Of a stretch of DNA of 64,000 nucleotides, positions 49,427-57,418 are shown in pieces. A program made the position numbers and the translations under genes. The notes under the pieces are model-generated. The model was not told the origin of the DNA, did no database searches, and saw nothing but the letters and a program-made list of their open reading frames with translations. Origin of the DNA: a virus; the IMG/VR virus record IMGVR_UViG_3300010883_027406, positions 21,365 to 85,364 of that record; one strand, written 5' to 3'. The first letter of the stretch is position 1; every line of letters starts with the position of its first letter.

Positions 49427-50083
49427 ATGTTGATTAACTTTGGTAGAAAAAAAGAATTCGATCCCTCTCATTCGCCATATGCGTCCCTAACGGCGGGGGC
49501 ATATGCGGTTGACGGAGAAAAGATCTCTTGGGTTAAGTGCCGTGAACAGTTTGCTGTTAAATTTTCTCATAGTGTAGATGGGATATATTTTGTGCATAAA
49601 AAAGGGCAAGGCGAATCTGTTGCTGCATTCATACTTCAGGCTGAGAAGGTGTTGGGGATTCATTATAAGGAAAGATCAATTTTTAGCAAAACTAACAAGG
49701 ATAGTGTAATTTGGGTAAGCGTTTCTTGTTTTTGGAAAGAATGTGAATTGAGAAGATCTTTATTTACAATTTTACTTCGGGCTGGGATGGATTATTCTAT
49801 AGAAAAAAATAATTTTTCTAAAACTCTTTTTTCCAACTTATATGTTAGGCAAACAGAAGTAGCTATTAAAAGGTTTTTTTTTGGTTTTGTTGATTTTAGA
49901 ATACAAATGGTTACAACTCATTATGCTGGCGACCACCGTATGGCTCCGTCGCAAATTTCTCGCAAGGGATGGGTGAATACATTTAAAGATGCTGGGTTTA
50001 AGGATGTTAAAAAGATATTAGTTAAACCGGCCAAAAAGAATCCTGAAGATAATTTTTTGGCTGTGGGAACATTGTGGGCTTAA
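49427..50083 (+). CDS. Unknown 218-residue protein
   Basis: Mixed alpha/beta with a basic, Phe-rich second half (EVAIKRFFFGFVDFRIQMV). No family is recognised. TATAAT at 49413-49418 ends eight bases before the ATG, predicting a leader of about two bases. Confidence 0.55.
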   Translation: MLINFGRKKEFDPSHSPYASLTAGAYAVDGEKISWVKCREQFAVKFSHSVDGIYFVHKKGQGESVAAFILQAEKVLGIHYKERSIFSKTNKDSVIWVSVSCFWKECELRRSLFTILLRAGMDYSIEKNNFSKTLFSNLYVRQTEVAIKRFFFGFVDFRIQMVTTHYAGDHRMAPSQISRKGWVNTFKDAGFKDVKKILVKPAKKNPEDNFLAVGTLWA

Positions 50084-50085
50084 AA

Positions 50086-50586
50086 ATGAACAAATTAGGT
50101 GCAACAAAAGAAAAGGATTCATGGAACGGTCGTGATGATCGGATAAGATGGTGCGTCAAAACTGATCTAGATTCCATAGCACGTCTGGAGCTTCATGACG
50201 GCCAGTCGATGTGGAATAGGGGAGATATATTGGATTCATTGCGACAACGTCATGTAATTGGAAATGTTTTTGAGAAAGAAGGCAAGGTTGTAGCTTTTAT
50301 TGCTTATAAGCTATCTGAAAATTGCTATGATATTTTAACGCTAGTCACAGATCCTTTGTATAGAAAAATGGGGATTGCCACTAAGTTGGTTGAGAGGATG
50401 GAAGAAAAAATTGCACATCTCGGCAAAAGAAAGTTTATAGAAATTAGATTAAGGGATATCAATCTTCACGCACAAAATTTTCTTAAAAAGTTAGGTTTTT
50501 CGGCTGTGGAAGTTTTTCCAAAGTATTACGAAGATTATTCACAGGATTGTTATTTGTTTAGAAAAGAAATAATTAAGGATGCATGA
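50086..50586 (+). CDS. GNAT-family N-acetyltransferase
   Basis: A 166-residue acetyltransferase with the GNAT signature ILTLVTDPLYRKMGIATKLVERM (acetyl-CoA pyrophosphate loop RxxGxA) and a C-terminal KFIEIRLRDINLHAQNFLKKLGFSAVEVFPKYYED, as in RimI-type proteins. It might acetylate ribosomal protein N-termini or small molecules; substrate unknown. ATG 50086 preferred over GTG 50074. Confidence 0.85.
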   Translation: MNKLGATKEKDSWNGRDDRIRWCVKTDLDSIARLELHDGQSMWNRGDILDSLRQRHVIGNVFEKEGKVVAFIAYKLSENCYDILTLVTDPLYRKMGIATKLVERMEEKIAHLGKRKFIEIRLRDINLHAQNFLKKLGFSAVEVFPKYYEDYSQDCYLFRKEIIKDA

Positions 50587-51248
50587 TGGCTTATGTTTTG
50601 CATGAACGTTTTGATTCTTGGGCGGATACTTACGATCAGTCCCTAATTGTTAAGTGGAATAGATACATTCAGAGGAAGGTTTTGTCGGAGGTTTTGTTGG
50701 ATGATGAATTTAATCGAGTAAACGTTGCGGGCGGCAGCATTTTAGATCTTGCTTGTGGCACTGGGCATTTTATTCAATTAATGTCACGTTCGATTCCCTT
50801 CAATAAAATTCGTAAGGTTTTTGGAGATGATGAGAGGGATATTGAATTATATGGTATAGATGCTTCTAAAGAGATGGTTAAGCAGGCCAAGGCTAAGTTC
50901 GGAGACAGATTTGACATTCGCCATGCCTATGCTGATGATACAACATTTGAAGATGATAAATTTGACTATATTGTTTGCACAACTGCTTTTCACCATTTCC
51001 CTGATCCGTTGGCCGCAGTTAGGGAGATGAAAAGGGTATTAAAGGTTGGAGGTAAAATTATAATTTCTGATCTTAATATTTTACCTTTATTTGTTTTTAA
51101 TAGAATTATGAAAAAGATAGAAGAAGATTTTGTTTCAATGTATAGTCGGTCTGAGTTTAGGGGATTTGCTTATGACTCTGGGTTAAAGGTTATGAAGCAA
51201 AAGATAGTTGGGGCTTTTGGGTTGATGAGTGTTTTTGAGAAGATATAA
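50583..51248 (+). CDS. Class I SAM-dependent methyltransferase
   Basis: A 221-residue methyltransferase: GGSILDLACGTGHFIQLM (SAM-binding motif I), GIDASKEMVKQAKAKF, FDYIVCTTAFHHFPDPLAAVREMKRVLKVGGKIIISD. It resembles small-molecule or lipid methyltransferases of the UbiE type; substrate unknown. ATGA overlap with GNAT gene. Its 3' end overlaps the converging secreted protein gene by 59 bases. Confidence 0.9.
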   Translation: MMAYVLHERFDSWADTYDQSLIVKWNRYIQRKVLSEVLLDDEFNRVNVAGGSILDLACGTGHFIQLMSRSIPFNKIRKVFGDDERDIELYGIDASKEMVKQAKAKFGDRFDIRHAYADDTTFEDDKFDYIVCTTAFHHFPDPLAAVREMKRVLKVGGKIIISDLNILPLFVFNRIMKKIEEDFVSMYSRSEFRGFAYDSGLKVMKQKIVGAFGLMSVFEKI

Positions 51249-51771
51249 CTTTTTTGCTTCTTAGAAGTAGCTTGATTTTGTTTATTGCTTCTTTTATAGA
51301 TTTCAAATTATCTGCTTTAACTTTTTTGTTAGTTGCAAATCTACTGTTTACATAAGTTTCAAGATATACAGATATTTTAGATCCATTTTTGTTTGGAGAT
51401 ATAGTTATCTTTGTTAATTGTTTTTCTATAGGACATTGAGTATCCGATAATTCAAGAGAATATATTACTGTTCCATTTTTTTTAATCTCTGTATGTTCTT
51501 TAAGAGTGAAGTTCCATTTAAGACTAAAGGTGAAAATTTTCTTTATTTTTTGAACATGGATTTTATCTTTTTTATGCCATAAAATCTTTACACCGTTGCT
51601 TTGAATGATATGCAGTCGGTTTTTTTCGAGGATCTTATGTATTTTTGCCACGCTGTCAGGGACCTCAATATGATCTTCTACTATTGCTTCGCCTGCGATT
51701 GATTCCGTAATGAATAGTAGGAAATAGATTATAACAGATAGGTATAAATGTTTTATTTTATATTGTTGCAT
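51190..51771 (-). CDS. Secreted protein with SRPBCC-like fold
   Basis: A signal peptide (YLSVIIYFLLFITESIAG, ending near residue 27) is followed by a beta-rich domain with HIEVPDSVAKIHKIL and IKVLHKK-like strands, a pattern seen in START/SRPBCC-type proteins, then a long C-terminal helix (DNLKSIKEAINKIKLLLRSKK). The family call is weak. CATAAATA lies seven bases upstream on the reverse strand (51779-51786). The C-terminal part overlaps the methyltransferase gene. Confidence 0.5.
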   Translation of the reverse strand: MQQYKIKHLYLSVIIYFLLFITESIAGEAIVEDHIEVPDSVAKIHKILEKNRLHIIQSNGVKILWHKKDKIHVQKIKKIFTFSLKWNFTLKEHTEIKKNGTVIYSLELSDTQCPIEKQLTKITISPNKNGSKISVYLETYVNSRFATNKKVKADNLKSIKEAINKIKLLLRSKKVISSQKHSSTQKPQLSFAS

Positions 51772-51806
51772 GGTAGATTATTTATGTGTTATTAGGATAA
51801 AAATGC

Positions 51807-51879
51807 GGCCCCATCGTCTAGCGGCCTAGGACACCGGCCTTTCACGCCGGTAACACGGGTTCGAGTCCCGTTGGGGTCA
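51807..51879 (+). tRNA. trnE: tRNA-Glu (anticodon UUC)
   Basis: A 73-base cloverleaf: acceptor GGCCCCA (51807-51813) with TGGGGTC (51872-51878, one G-U), anticodon stem CCGGC/GCCGG around loop CTTTCAC giving anticodon UUC, and T arm ACGGG-TTCGAGT-CCCGT. Discriminator A at 51879; CCA is not encoded. GAA and GAG codons are very frequent in this phage, so the gene fits codon use. Confidence 0.97.
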
Positions 51880-51881
51880 TA

Positions 51882-51913
51882 ATCCCCCGTCAGTTGGCGG
51901 GGGATTTTTTTTT
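51882..51913 (+). terminator. Intrinsic terminator after tRNA-Glu
   Basis: ATCCCCCGTC (51882-51891) pairs with GGCGGGGGAT (51896-51905) around AGTT, a ten-pair stem with one G-U, followed by a run of T. It starts three bases after the tRNA 3' end. Confidence 0.93.
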
Positions 51914-52125
51914 ATTTACAACACGATATTATTAAGTATCATTTAATTGTCTGAAAAACTTTGTTTTCAAGATGCCAGCGGAGGACTGCTGGATTCGTTT
52001 TGAAGAGATCGATGAGCATGGTGGCGGATTTGTCTCGATGAAGGCGTGATTTCCTTAAAAGGATTTCGAAAGAAGCACAGGACGGCACTTTCGCCGCCTT
52101 GTACTTTTGCGCAGAGAGCGATTGC
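51914..52125 (+). other. Intergenic region upstream of the sigma gene
   Basis: About 210 bases with somewhat higher GC than its surroundings. The sigma frame stays open upstream of ATG 52126 to 52039 with only a TTG (52099) as an alternative start. A 25-residue plus ORF beginning MPAEDCWIRF occurs at about 51972, and an 81-residue reverse ORF overlaps it; neither is convincing. It may hold a promoter or leader for the sigma gene. Confidence 0.3.
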
Positions 52126-52686
52126 ATGATATTACCCGCCGAAAACAACATTGGTGTTGAGTCTAATTTGAAATTAGCTCTCAAGGTGGCCTATGGGTAT
52201 GTAAAGAACGGCCAGCCAGTTAAAGATAGTGATGAATTTTCCGATGCTTGTATAGGACTTATACAGGCCAACGAAAATTACAATCCTGATTTAGGAGCTA
52301 AGTTTTCCACATATGCTTATCGTTGCATGAACAATGCTATCATTAATGGCATCAGGAAAAGAAATAGAATCAATCAACATTTTTTAGTTATAGATGAAAT
52401 TAATGATTTAGAAGGAAAAGTTATTAAAGAGGACAATGTTGATATTAAGAAATTGCTTTCTGGTTTAGAAGGAAGAAACAAAGATGTGATTGTTAGTCAT
52501 TATCTTGAGGGGGAGACGTTTGCGTCGATTGGTCGTCGGTTGGGAGTAACCAGAGCCGCAATTAGTCAAACGTGTGGTAAAGCTTTAAGTAAATTAAGGA
52601 AAAGTTTCAAAAGTGCGCCTGATGATTTTTCCATTAAGCATGTTGGGCGACAAAGACTGAATGGCGACAAGCGTTTCCATTTTTAG
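52126..52686 (+). CDS. Sigma-70-family RNA polymerase sigma factor
   Basis: The protein has a region 2-like segment (FSDACIGLIQANENYNPDLGAKFSTYAYRCMNNAIINGI, residues about 37-75) matching sigma region 2 (core binding and -10 recognition), and a region 4-like C-terminus (VIVSHYLEGETFASIGRRLGVTRAAISQTCGKALSKLRK) with a helix-turn-helix. Region 3 is short and region 1.1 absent, a small (186-residue) sigma. It could direct phage transcription, for example the ATAAATA-type late promoters. ATG 52126 is used; TTG 52099 (195 residues) is the alternative. Confidence 0.9.
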   Translation: MILPAENNIGVESNLKLALKVAYGYVKNGQPVKDSDEFSDACIGLIQANENYNPDLGAKFSTYAYRCMNNAIINGIRKRNRINQHFLVIDEINDLEGKVIKEDNVDIKKLLSGLEGRNKDVIVSHYLEGETFASIGRRLGVTRAAISQTCGKALSKLRKSFKSAPDDFSIKHVGRQRLNGDKRFHF

Positions 52687-52739
52687 CTGAAGGAGATGAA
52701 TAAGATGTCGAGAACATCATTGGAATAAAGGAAATTGAT

Positions 52740-53270
52740 ATGCGAAGATTGCTAATTGTTTGGGTCATTCTTTTTTTTGCTTCTGTGTCGCAAGCGCAGG
52801 ATGTTAGCAATGCGACAATATCTCAGATCAACAGTTATCGCAACAGATCTAATCTTTCTGCCTTTGTTCCCAATAGCAAGTTGTCGCACGCCGCCCAGCA
52901 TCATGCGAATTGGATGGCAAATAATTATCGGATGGTTCATCTTGAGGGACAAAAGCCAAAAATTAATACACGGGAAGTGTGGAGTAAGTCTACTTGGCAT
53001 CCAATTAATCGGGCTGTTAAGTATGGTTATTTACAAGTAGATGTTTTAGCGAATCCCAAGGCCAACGATTATGTTGGCGAGATAATAGCTCATGGCGCAC
53101 CACGTTCTGGTCCGGGTCGTTTTAATTCTGTTATTATTGTTAGGGGGTGGATGAACAGCACCGGACATAGGAAGACTATTTTAGGAAACTACAAAGAAAT
53201 TGGTGTGGGATTTGCCAAGACCAGACAGGGAGACGCCTTTTGGTGTGTCGTGGTTGGTAAAACTAAATGA
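52740..53270 (+). CDS. Secreted CAP/SCP-domain protein
   Basis: A signal peptide (LLIVWVILFFASVSQAQ) is followed by a CAP domain (ISQINSYRNRSNLSAFVPNSKLSHAAQHHANWM, then GEIIAHGA, GWMNSTGHRKTILGNYKEIGVGF). His 59/60 and the His of STGH fit the CAP cleft. Bacterial CAP (YkwD/SCP) proteins are extracellular, often with unknown activity. It sits after the sigma gene with an AAAGGAA ribosome site. Confidence 0.87.
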   Translation: MRRLLIVWVILFFASVSQAQDVSNATISQINSYRNRSNLSAFVPNSKLSHAAQHHANWMANNYRMVHLEGQKPKINTREVWSKSTWHPINRAVKYGYLQVDVLANPKANDYVGEIIAHGAPRSGPGRFNSVIIVRGWMNSTGHRKTILGNYKEIGVGFAKTRQGDAFWCVVVGKTK

Positions 53271-53334
53271 TTGATTCCGAATAAAGCATTATTTGTGATC
53301 ATTGCAAAAGTCGAGAAATGCGGTGTCAAACCCA

Positions 53335-53371
53335 ATAATACGTTATTAAGTTGGATAATACATTATTAAGT
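53335..53371 (+). promoter_or_regulatory. Pair of 17-base direct repeats, possible operator
   Basis: ATAATACGTTATTAAGT (53335-53351) and ATAATACATTATTAAGT (53355-53371) differ at one base and are spaced 20 bases apart, two turns of the helix. Each is nearly palindromic. They lie about 80 bases upstream of the 53450 gene, where an operator for a dimeric repressor would be expected. Confidence 0.5.
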
Positions 53372-53449
53372 CCACATTGAACTTTGATAAGCGGATATAT
53401 TGTGTTGAGTTTATTGAAACGACTGGCTTAAAATCAAGGAAGAATTTTA

Positions 53450-53992
53450 ATGAATATTTTAGATAAAGATGAAGCGTGGACAATGTACAATGAGTTCTTC
53501 TTACGATCAGCATTTCTTGGTACCTTGTCGAAGCCGTGTGTCTCGTCGGCATATGATGAGGAAGCTCAGAACACTGTTTGGAACGAATTCGGCAAAGCGC
53601 TGGGCAGCCTGAACGACAAAGGATTTTGCAGATGGGAAGCTGCCTCCGCTATTGATGCCTCTTATGAAGCGTCTAAATATCTTAATGAGTTTAATAACTT
53701 ATACAGATTATTGATGGATATTGCACTTGAGTGTGAGCCGTGGATATCGTCGGACGACGAGATCGAGTGTAAGGCAAGCTACTTTTCACAAATGGCCGGT
53801 ATGTATGATGATATTAGTCCAGAAGAATTGAGATTGAGTTACGCCGAAGGAAAATGCTATGAGGAGTCGTCGAACCGCTTTGTAGAACTAACAGTTGAAC
53901 AAACAAAATTCATAGTTTTGATGGGGTCAACAATCATCGAAAATTGTTGGTTGGAACTCCGCTCACACAATGAAGGCAAGGAGGAATTATAA
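53450..53992 (+). CDS. Unknown 180-residue protein
   Basis: An acidic, Trp/Glu/Ser-rich, helical protein without a known family. Base use is less AT-biased than in neighbouring genes (for example GTCGTCGGCATATGATGAGG), as in the next gene. AAGGAAGAA lies upstream. Stop is one base before the start of the 724-residue orphan. Confidence 0.55.
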   Translation: MNILDKDEAWTMYNEFFLRSAFLGTLSKPCVSSAYDEEAQNTVWNEFGKALGSLNDKGFCRWEAASAIDASYEASKYLNEFNNLYRLLMDIALECEPWISSDDEIECKASYFSQMAGMYDDISPEELRLSYAEGKCYEESSNRFVELTVEQTKFIVLMGSTIIENCWLELRSHNEGKEEL

Positions 53993-53993
53993 A

Positions 53994-56168
53994 ATGAGCG
54001 ATCAATATTCAGGCAATACTATTGGCGGCACTTACAGGTCTAAACGTTCCAATGTTTTAATCGACATACGTCAAGCACTCAGAGAATTGGACACACTGGG
54101 AACAACTATCGACCAACTTGAGGAGTCCAAAGAAGTTTTTTCAAAAATAATTTCCTTAAATCGTCGGCATGACTCAACAATTCCCAGCCCAGCGAATCTT
54201 GATGTTGTCAGAAAACAGTTTGATGTTGTCAGAAAAAAAATGATAGCTTCAGAAAAAACTTGTAGTGAATTGGGCGAGCATTTCACAGTCCACAACGGTT
54301 CGGCTAATGATGGCTTAATCACGATGAAAAAAAACATCGATAAGCAGGATGTTATTGAGGAAGCTATTGAGGCGATTGAGTTTTCTGAAGATCCAATAGA
54401 GATTTTGACTCAGGATTATAGTTCCGAAGAAAAGAAGGAGTCTAGGAGTTATGCTTATCACAGGCTTGACGCCAATGGCAAACCGATAACTAAAGCCATT
54501 AACGCTGGCTTGTTCATAGTTCACGACAAGTTAATGGACATAGTTCAGGCTTGGAATGAGGGTTTAATTGATAAACACACTCAGTTGGTTCTTGTGTCAG
54601 TCGGTAGTGTTGAAGAAAATGGCGAAAAAATAAAGGTAGTGGACATCCTGTCCTCTAACTTTGACTTAATTCTTGAGAACACGACTAAGGAAATGGGCTA
54701 CGACAGTGTCCCTAGTTTCGACAAGTCACCGAGGTTTTGGCACAAGTCTATCCACACACTGAAAGAAAACAGCAAATGTGATTACAACGAAAATGGTTTT
54801 GTATGGTCTGACCTAAAGGGGAAAATTCAATACGCTTTTTTAGACTATTGCGGCAACAATAATTTTAAGTATATGAATTGGTACGAACAAGTATTGTACC
54901 CAATGATGAGCAACACGGCTCATGTTGCTATCAATCATTTTTCCTATGTTCGAGGCAATAGTTCATGGAGGGATATATGCAAAAAGTTTTTAGATGCCTG
55001 CTATGAAACTACCAATGCCATTGGTTGCTACAGATGGTTACAAAAGAATGGCAAAATGGATGATTTTAAGTCTAGGTACGAAGATGGTCTATATGCAATT
55101 AACGAAGCGTATGGCCATGATGATATAGAACACAGCGTGATTCAATTGCTAGGTTTTCATTCTATTGAATTAGGAACTCGTTGCACGCATGAGATTATCG
55201 ACAGAGTGTGTAAAAAAAATCCAAACTTGATGATGGATGGATCAGGGCCTGCAATCGACCGACTTGACGATGATGCGTGGTCTACATACCTCTCAACAAC
55301 TAGTGACAACGAAGTTGCCCAGCTTCACGCATTGAATTCCGCCTATGGGAGTTTGTCGTTGGAAGCGAGCCATAAGACTGAGCACGCAATAGAACATTTT
55401 GATTCCGCATTGATAGCCTCTGCCTTCTGGAAAGCTACATATCTTGACCACAAAAATCCACAAGCATTTGTTACAACGCCCCAAGCCGCCGAAGCGGTTC
55501 GGGAGATTACTAAAAACATAAAAAACAATAAACCAAGATTCTCCAATAGTTGGAAAGATGTACAAGACACACACGATAATATGCACCCATATGATATGGA
55601 TAGGTATGAATATCAGGGTTCGCAGGGTTCGAGTAAAATGGTAATCCACAAGTTCATTGTTTTCAAACAAGCGCCAAAGTTCAAACATAAACCCAATTTA
55701 TCGCTGGATCACCCCCGACAGACATCAACATTAAAGGGCATGCTTGAATACTCAACGATTTATGAACGATTTAGTCCACATTCAATGATGCTTCTGAATA
55801 TTGAAGAAACAGCAGCCGATGAAGCAGGAACGGCAACGAATTTTATTTTTGACGAAGATGGCTCAATAATGTTTGAGGGATTGAACCTGCATCAATCAAA
55901 TAGATTTAGTGATGAATATTGTGTAAAGGACGCCGCAAGGAGGATGAGCCACGCAAGTTCTTTGTCAGGATGCGTTAGAGGAATAGTTCAATGTTTTGAT
56001 ATCGACTTATTTAGCGAAGAAATGGATGAACACATGAACAACTGGAAACACATCCCTGCACTGCAAGGACTTACGTCGTCTGGGCTTGCCACGCCGACAA
56101 TGGAGTGCTTTGCCGATGTGTTAGCATTGCCAACATGCACAGAAGTGTTGCATGACGGGGAATCGTAG
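53994..56168 (+). CDS. Large orphan protein, 724 residues
   Basis: No domain is recognised. The N-terminal 120 residues look coiled or disordered; there follows YAYHRLDANGKPITKAINAGLFIVHDKL, and later sections rich in His, Asp and Cys (HTLKENSKCDYNENG, EHSVIQLLGFHSIELGTRCTHEIIDRVCKKN). Repeated DVVRKQFDVVRKK suggests a small duplication. A strong SD (AAGGAGG) with ATG 53994 decides the start. Base composition resembles the 53450 gene. It may belong with the 53450 gene as a two-gene module. Confidence 0.6.
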   Translation: MSDQYSGNTIGGTYRSKRSNVLIDIRQALRELDTLGTTIDQLEESKEVFSKIISLNRRHDSTIPSPANLDVVRKQFDVVRKKMIASEKTCSELGEHFTVHNGSANDGLITMKKNIDKQDVIEEAIEAIEFSEDPIEILTQDYSSEEKKESRSYAYHRLDANGKPITKAINAGLFIVHDKLMDIVQAWNEGLIDKHTQLVLVSVGSVEENGEKIKVVDILSSNFDLILENTTKEMGYDSVPSFDKSPRFWHKSIHTLKENSKCDYNENGFVWSDLKGKIQYAFLDYCGNNNFKYMNWYEQVLYPMMSNTAHVAINHFSYVRGNSSWRDICKKFLDACYETTNAIGCYRWLQKNGKMDDFKSRYEDGLYAINEAYGHDDIEHSVIQLLGFHSIELGTRCTHEIIDRVCKKNPNLMMDGSGPAIDRLDDDAWSTYLSTTSDNEVAQLHALNSAYGSLSLEASHKTEHAIEHFDSALIASAFWKATYLDHKNPQAFVTTPQAAEAVREITKNIKNNKPRFSNSWKDVQDTHDNMHPYDMDRYEYQGSQGSSKMVIHKFIVFKQAPKFKHKPNLSLDHPRQTSTLKGMLEYSTIYERFSPHSMMLLNIEETAADEAGTATNFIFDEDGSIMFEGLNLHQSNRFSDEYCVKDAARRMSHASSLSGCVRGIVQCFDIDLFSEEMDEHMNNWKHIPALQGLTSSGLATPTMECFADVLALPTCTEVLHDGES

Positions 56169-56170
56169 TT

Positions 56171-56608
56171 ATGAAAATCATTTTCCTTGATATCGATGGT
56201 GTATTAAACACCATACGAACTGCCAAAATTTTAGGAGATCATTTCATTGACGAGTCCTGTGTTGCTCTTGTGGCTCATATCGTTAAAGAAGCAAATGCAA
56301 AAATAGTCCTTTCTTCTAATTGGAGAATTGACGAGGACGATAAAAAAATAGTAGAAAAGGCACTATCCCCTCATGATCTTGAAATTTTTGACTGTACCCC
56401 TGTAATTGAGCATCCGCCTAATGAGTCTTTTGTATTCCGAAGTAAGGAAATACAATCATGGCTCGATAACAACGCAGTTCAAAAGTTTGTTGTTCTTGAT
56501 GATGATCCAAGAGCAGACTTACAAGAAGGGTCTTTTTTCCAAGTCGATGAAACAATTGGTTTAACTATGGAAATAACCGAAAGGGCGATTGCTCATCTGA
56601 ACGCATAG
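56171..56608 (+). CDS. HAD-like domain protein (RNA-repair type)
   Basis: A 145-residue HAD-like phosphatase: FLDIDGVLNTIRT (catalytic Asp pair DxDGVLN), VLSSNWR (motif II) and VVLDDDPRADL (motif IV). It matches the small HAD domain found in 'Swiss Army Knife' RNA-repair fusions. Alone it might act as a 5' nucleotidase or a repair phosphatase. It follows the orphan gene after two bases. Confidence 0.82.
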   Translation: MKIIFLDIDGVLNTIRTAKILGDHFIDESCVALVAHIVKEANAKIVLSSNWRIDEDDKKIVEKALSPHDLEIFDCTPVIEHPPNESFVFRSKEIQSWLDNNAVQKFVVLDDDPRADLQEGSFFQVDETIGLTMEITERAIAHLNA

Positions 56609-56616
56609 ATAATACC

Positions 56617-57180
56617 ATGAAAACTTTCTTTGAATGGTTATTATCTGAAAATGAGGAACTCCAAGGACTTGTGCCTCAAGAAGAAATTGGAAGTGGTCAT
56701 TTTGCTACGGTGTATGCTACACAAAATCCCGACATCGTTATGCGTATGGAAAAAAGGAATGATCCAAATTCCTGCGAAAAATTCATGTCTGACCCGGCAG
56801 TTCAAGCTACCGGCGGGGTTGCAAAAATTTTTGGCACAAAAAATCAGATTACATACAAAGAAAGAGTTGATATAAATTGGTCCCAATATTTGGCTGCCAA
56901 ATACAAAGAAGTTTTAGAAAGCAAGTATGATATTGCAAAACTTCTTCGAATCATGCCTTATGGATTGGAAACTGCAAAAAAACATGGAGAAACTGCTGCC
57001 TTTTTGCAACTAGCCCTAGAAGCTTTTCGGCAGAAAGATGTTATAATTGATTTTTTACAAATCTTTAATGAAGCCGCAGGGCTTATCGAAGCCATTAACA
57101 TGGGGTTGCCATTTGATGATTTGCATTCAGATAACTTGGGGATCAATAGAAGTGGCAAACTCGTTGTAATCGATTGTTAA
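56617..57180 (+). CDS. Minimal protein kinase-like protein with MKxF N-terminus
   Basis: A 187-residue protein: an MKxF-type N-terminus (MKTFFEWLLSENEE), then EEIGSGHFATVYATQ (Gly-rich loop) with VMRMEKR, and at the end LPFDDLHSDNLGINRSGKLVVIDC, a match to the catalytic loop HxDxN and a DFG-like VID. It stops directly after the DFG equivalent, so the C-lobe is short, as in RIO/APH-like or truncated kinases. Activity is possible but not certain. The N-terminus suggests packaging into the head. Confidence 0.6.
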   Translation: MKTFFEWLLSENEELQGLVPQEEIGSGHFATVYATQNPDIVMRMEKRNDPNSCEKFMSDPAVQATGGVAKIFGTKNQITYKERVDINWSQYLAAKYKEVLESKYDIAKLLRIMPYGLETAKKHGETAAFLQLALEAFRQKDVIIDFLQIFNEAAGLIEAINMGLPFDDLHSDNLGINRSGKLVVIDC

Positions 57181-57199
57181 GCGTGCCGACGAAATAGGG

Positions 57200-57373
57200 C
57201 TATTTTTTATCATTCCCTATATTGTTTGGCAGCCAAAGACCCTTTGATGCTTTGCTTTTTTTCTTATAAACCGAATGCCAAAGGATGTTGCCTAGTTGTG
57301 TTCTTTTTTTTTCGTTATCTTCTGATTCTTCTTTTTCTTTTTCTTTTAACTTGTTTAGCCAGTAGTTCTTCAT
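57200..57373 (-). CDS. Unknown 57-residue basic protein
   Basis: A small ORF with AAGGATAATATG as ribosome binding site and start. It begins MKNYWLNKLKEKEKEE, very Lys/Glu-rich, then a C-terminal part (LWHSVYKKKSKASKGL). GATAAATA lies about 33 bases upstream (57407-57414). It starts 45 bases after the stop of the AlgH-family gene on the same strand. No family recognised. Confidence 0.5.
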   Translation of the reverse strand: MKNYWLNKLKEKEKEESEDNEKKRTQLGNILWHSVYKKKSKASKGLWLPNNIGNDKK

Positions 57374-57406
57374 ATTATCCTTAATAGCTATAGGTTGTTC
57401 TGTATG

Positions 57407-57414
57407 TATTTATC
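57407..57414 (-). promoter_or_regulatory. GATAAATA motif upstream of reverse-strand small gene
   Basis: The reverse strand reads GATAAATACATAC at this position, 33 bases ahead of ATG 57373. It shares ATAAATA with the boxes near 11484, 35527 and 57993. Confidence 0.3.
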
Positions 57415-57418
57415 TTTA

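Noticed and set aside
51939-52184. Reverse-strand 81-codon ORF between tRNA-Glu and sigma gene
   Set aside because: It overlaps the sigma start, has no SD, no family signal and no neighbours on its strand.
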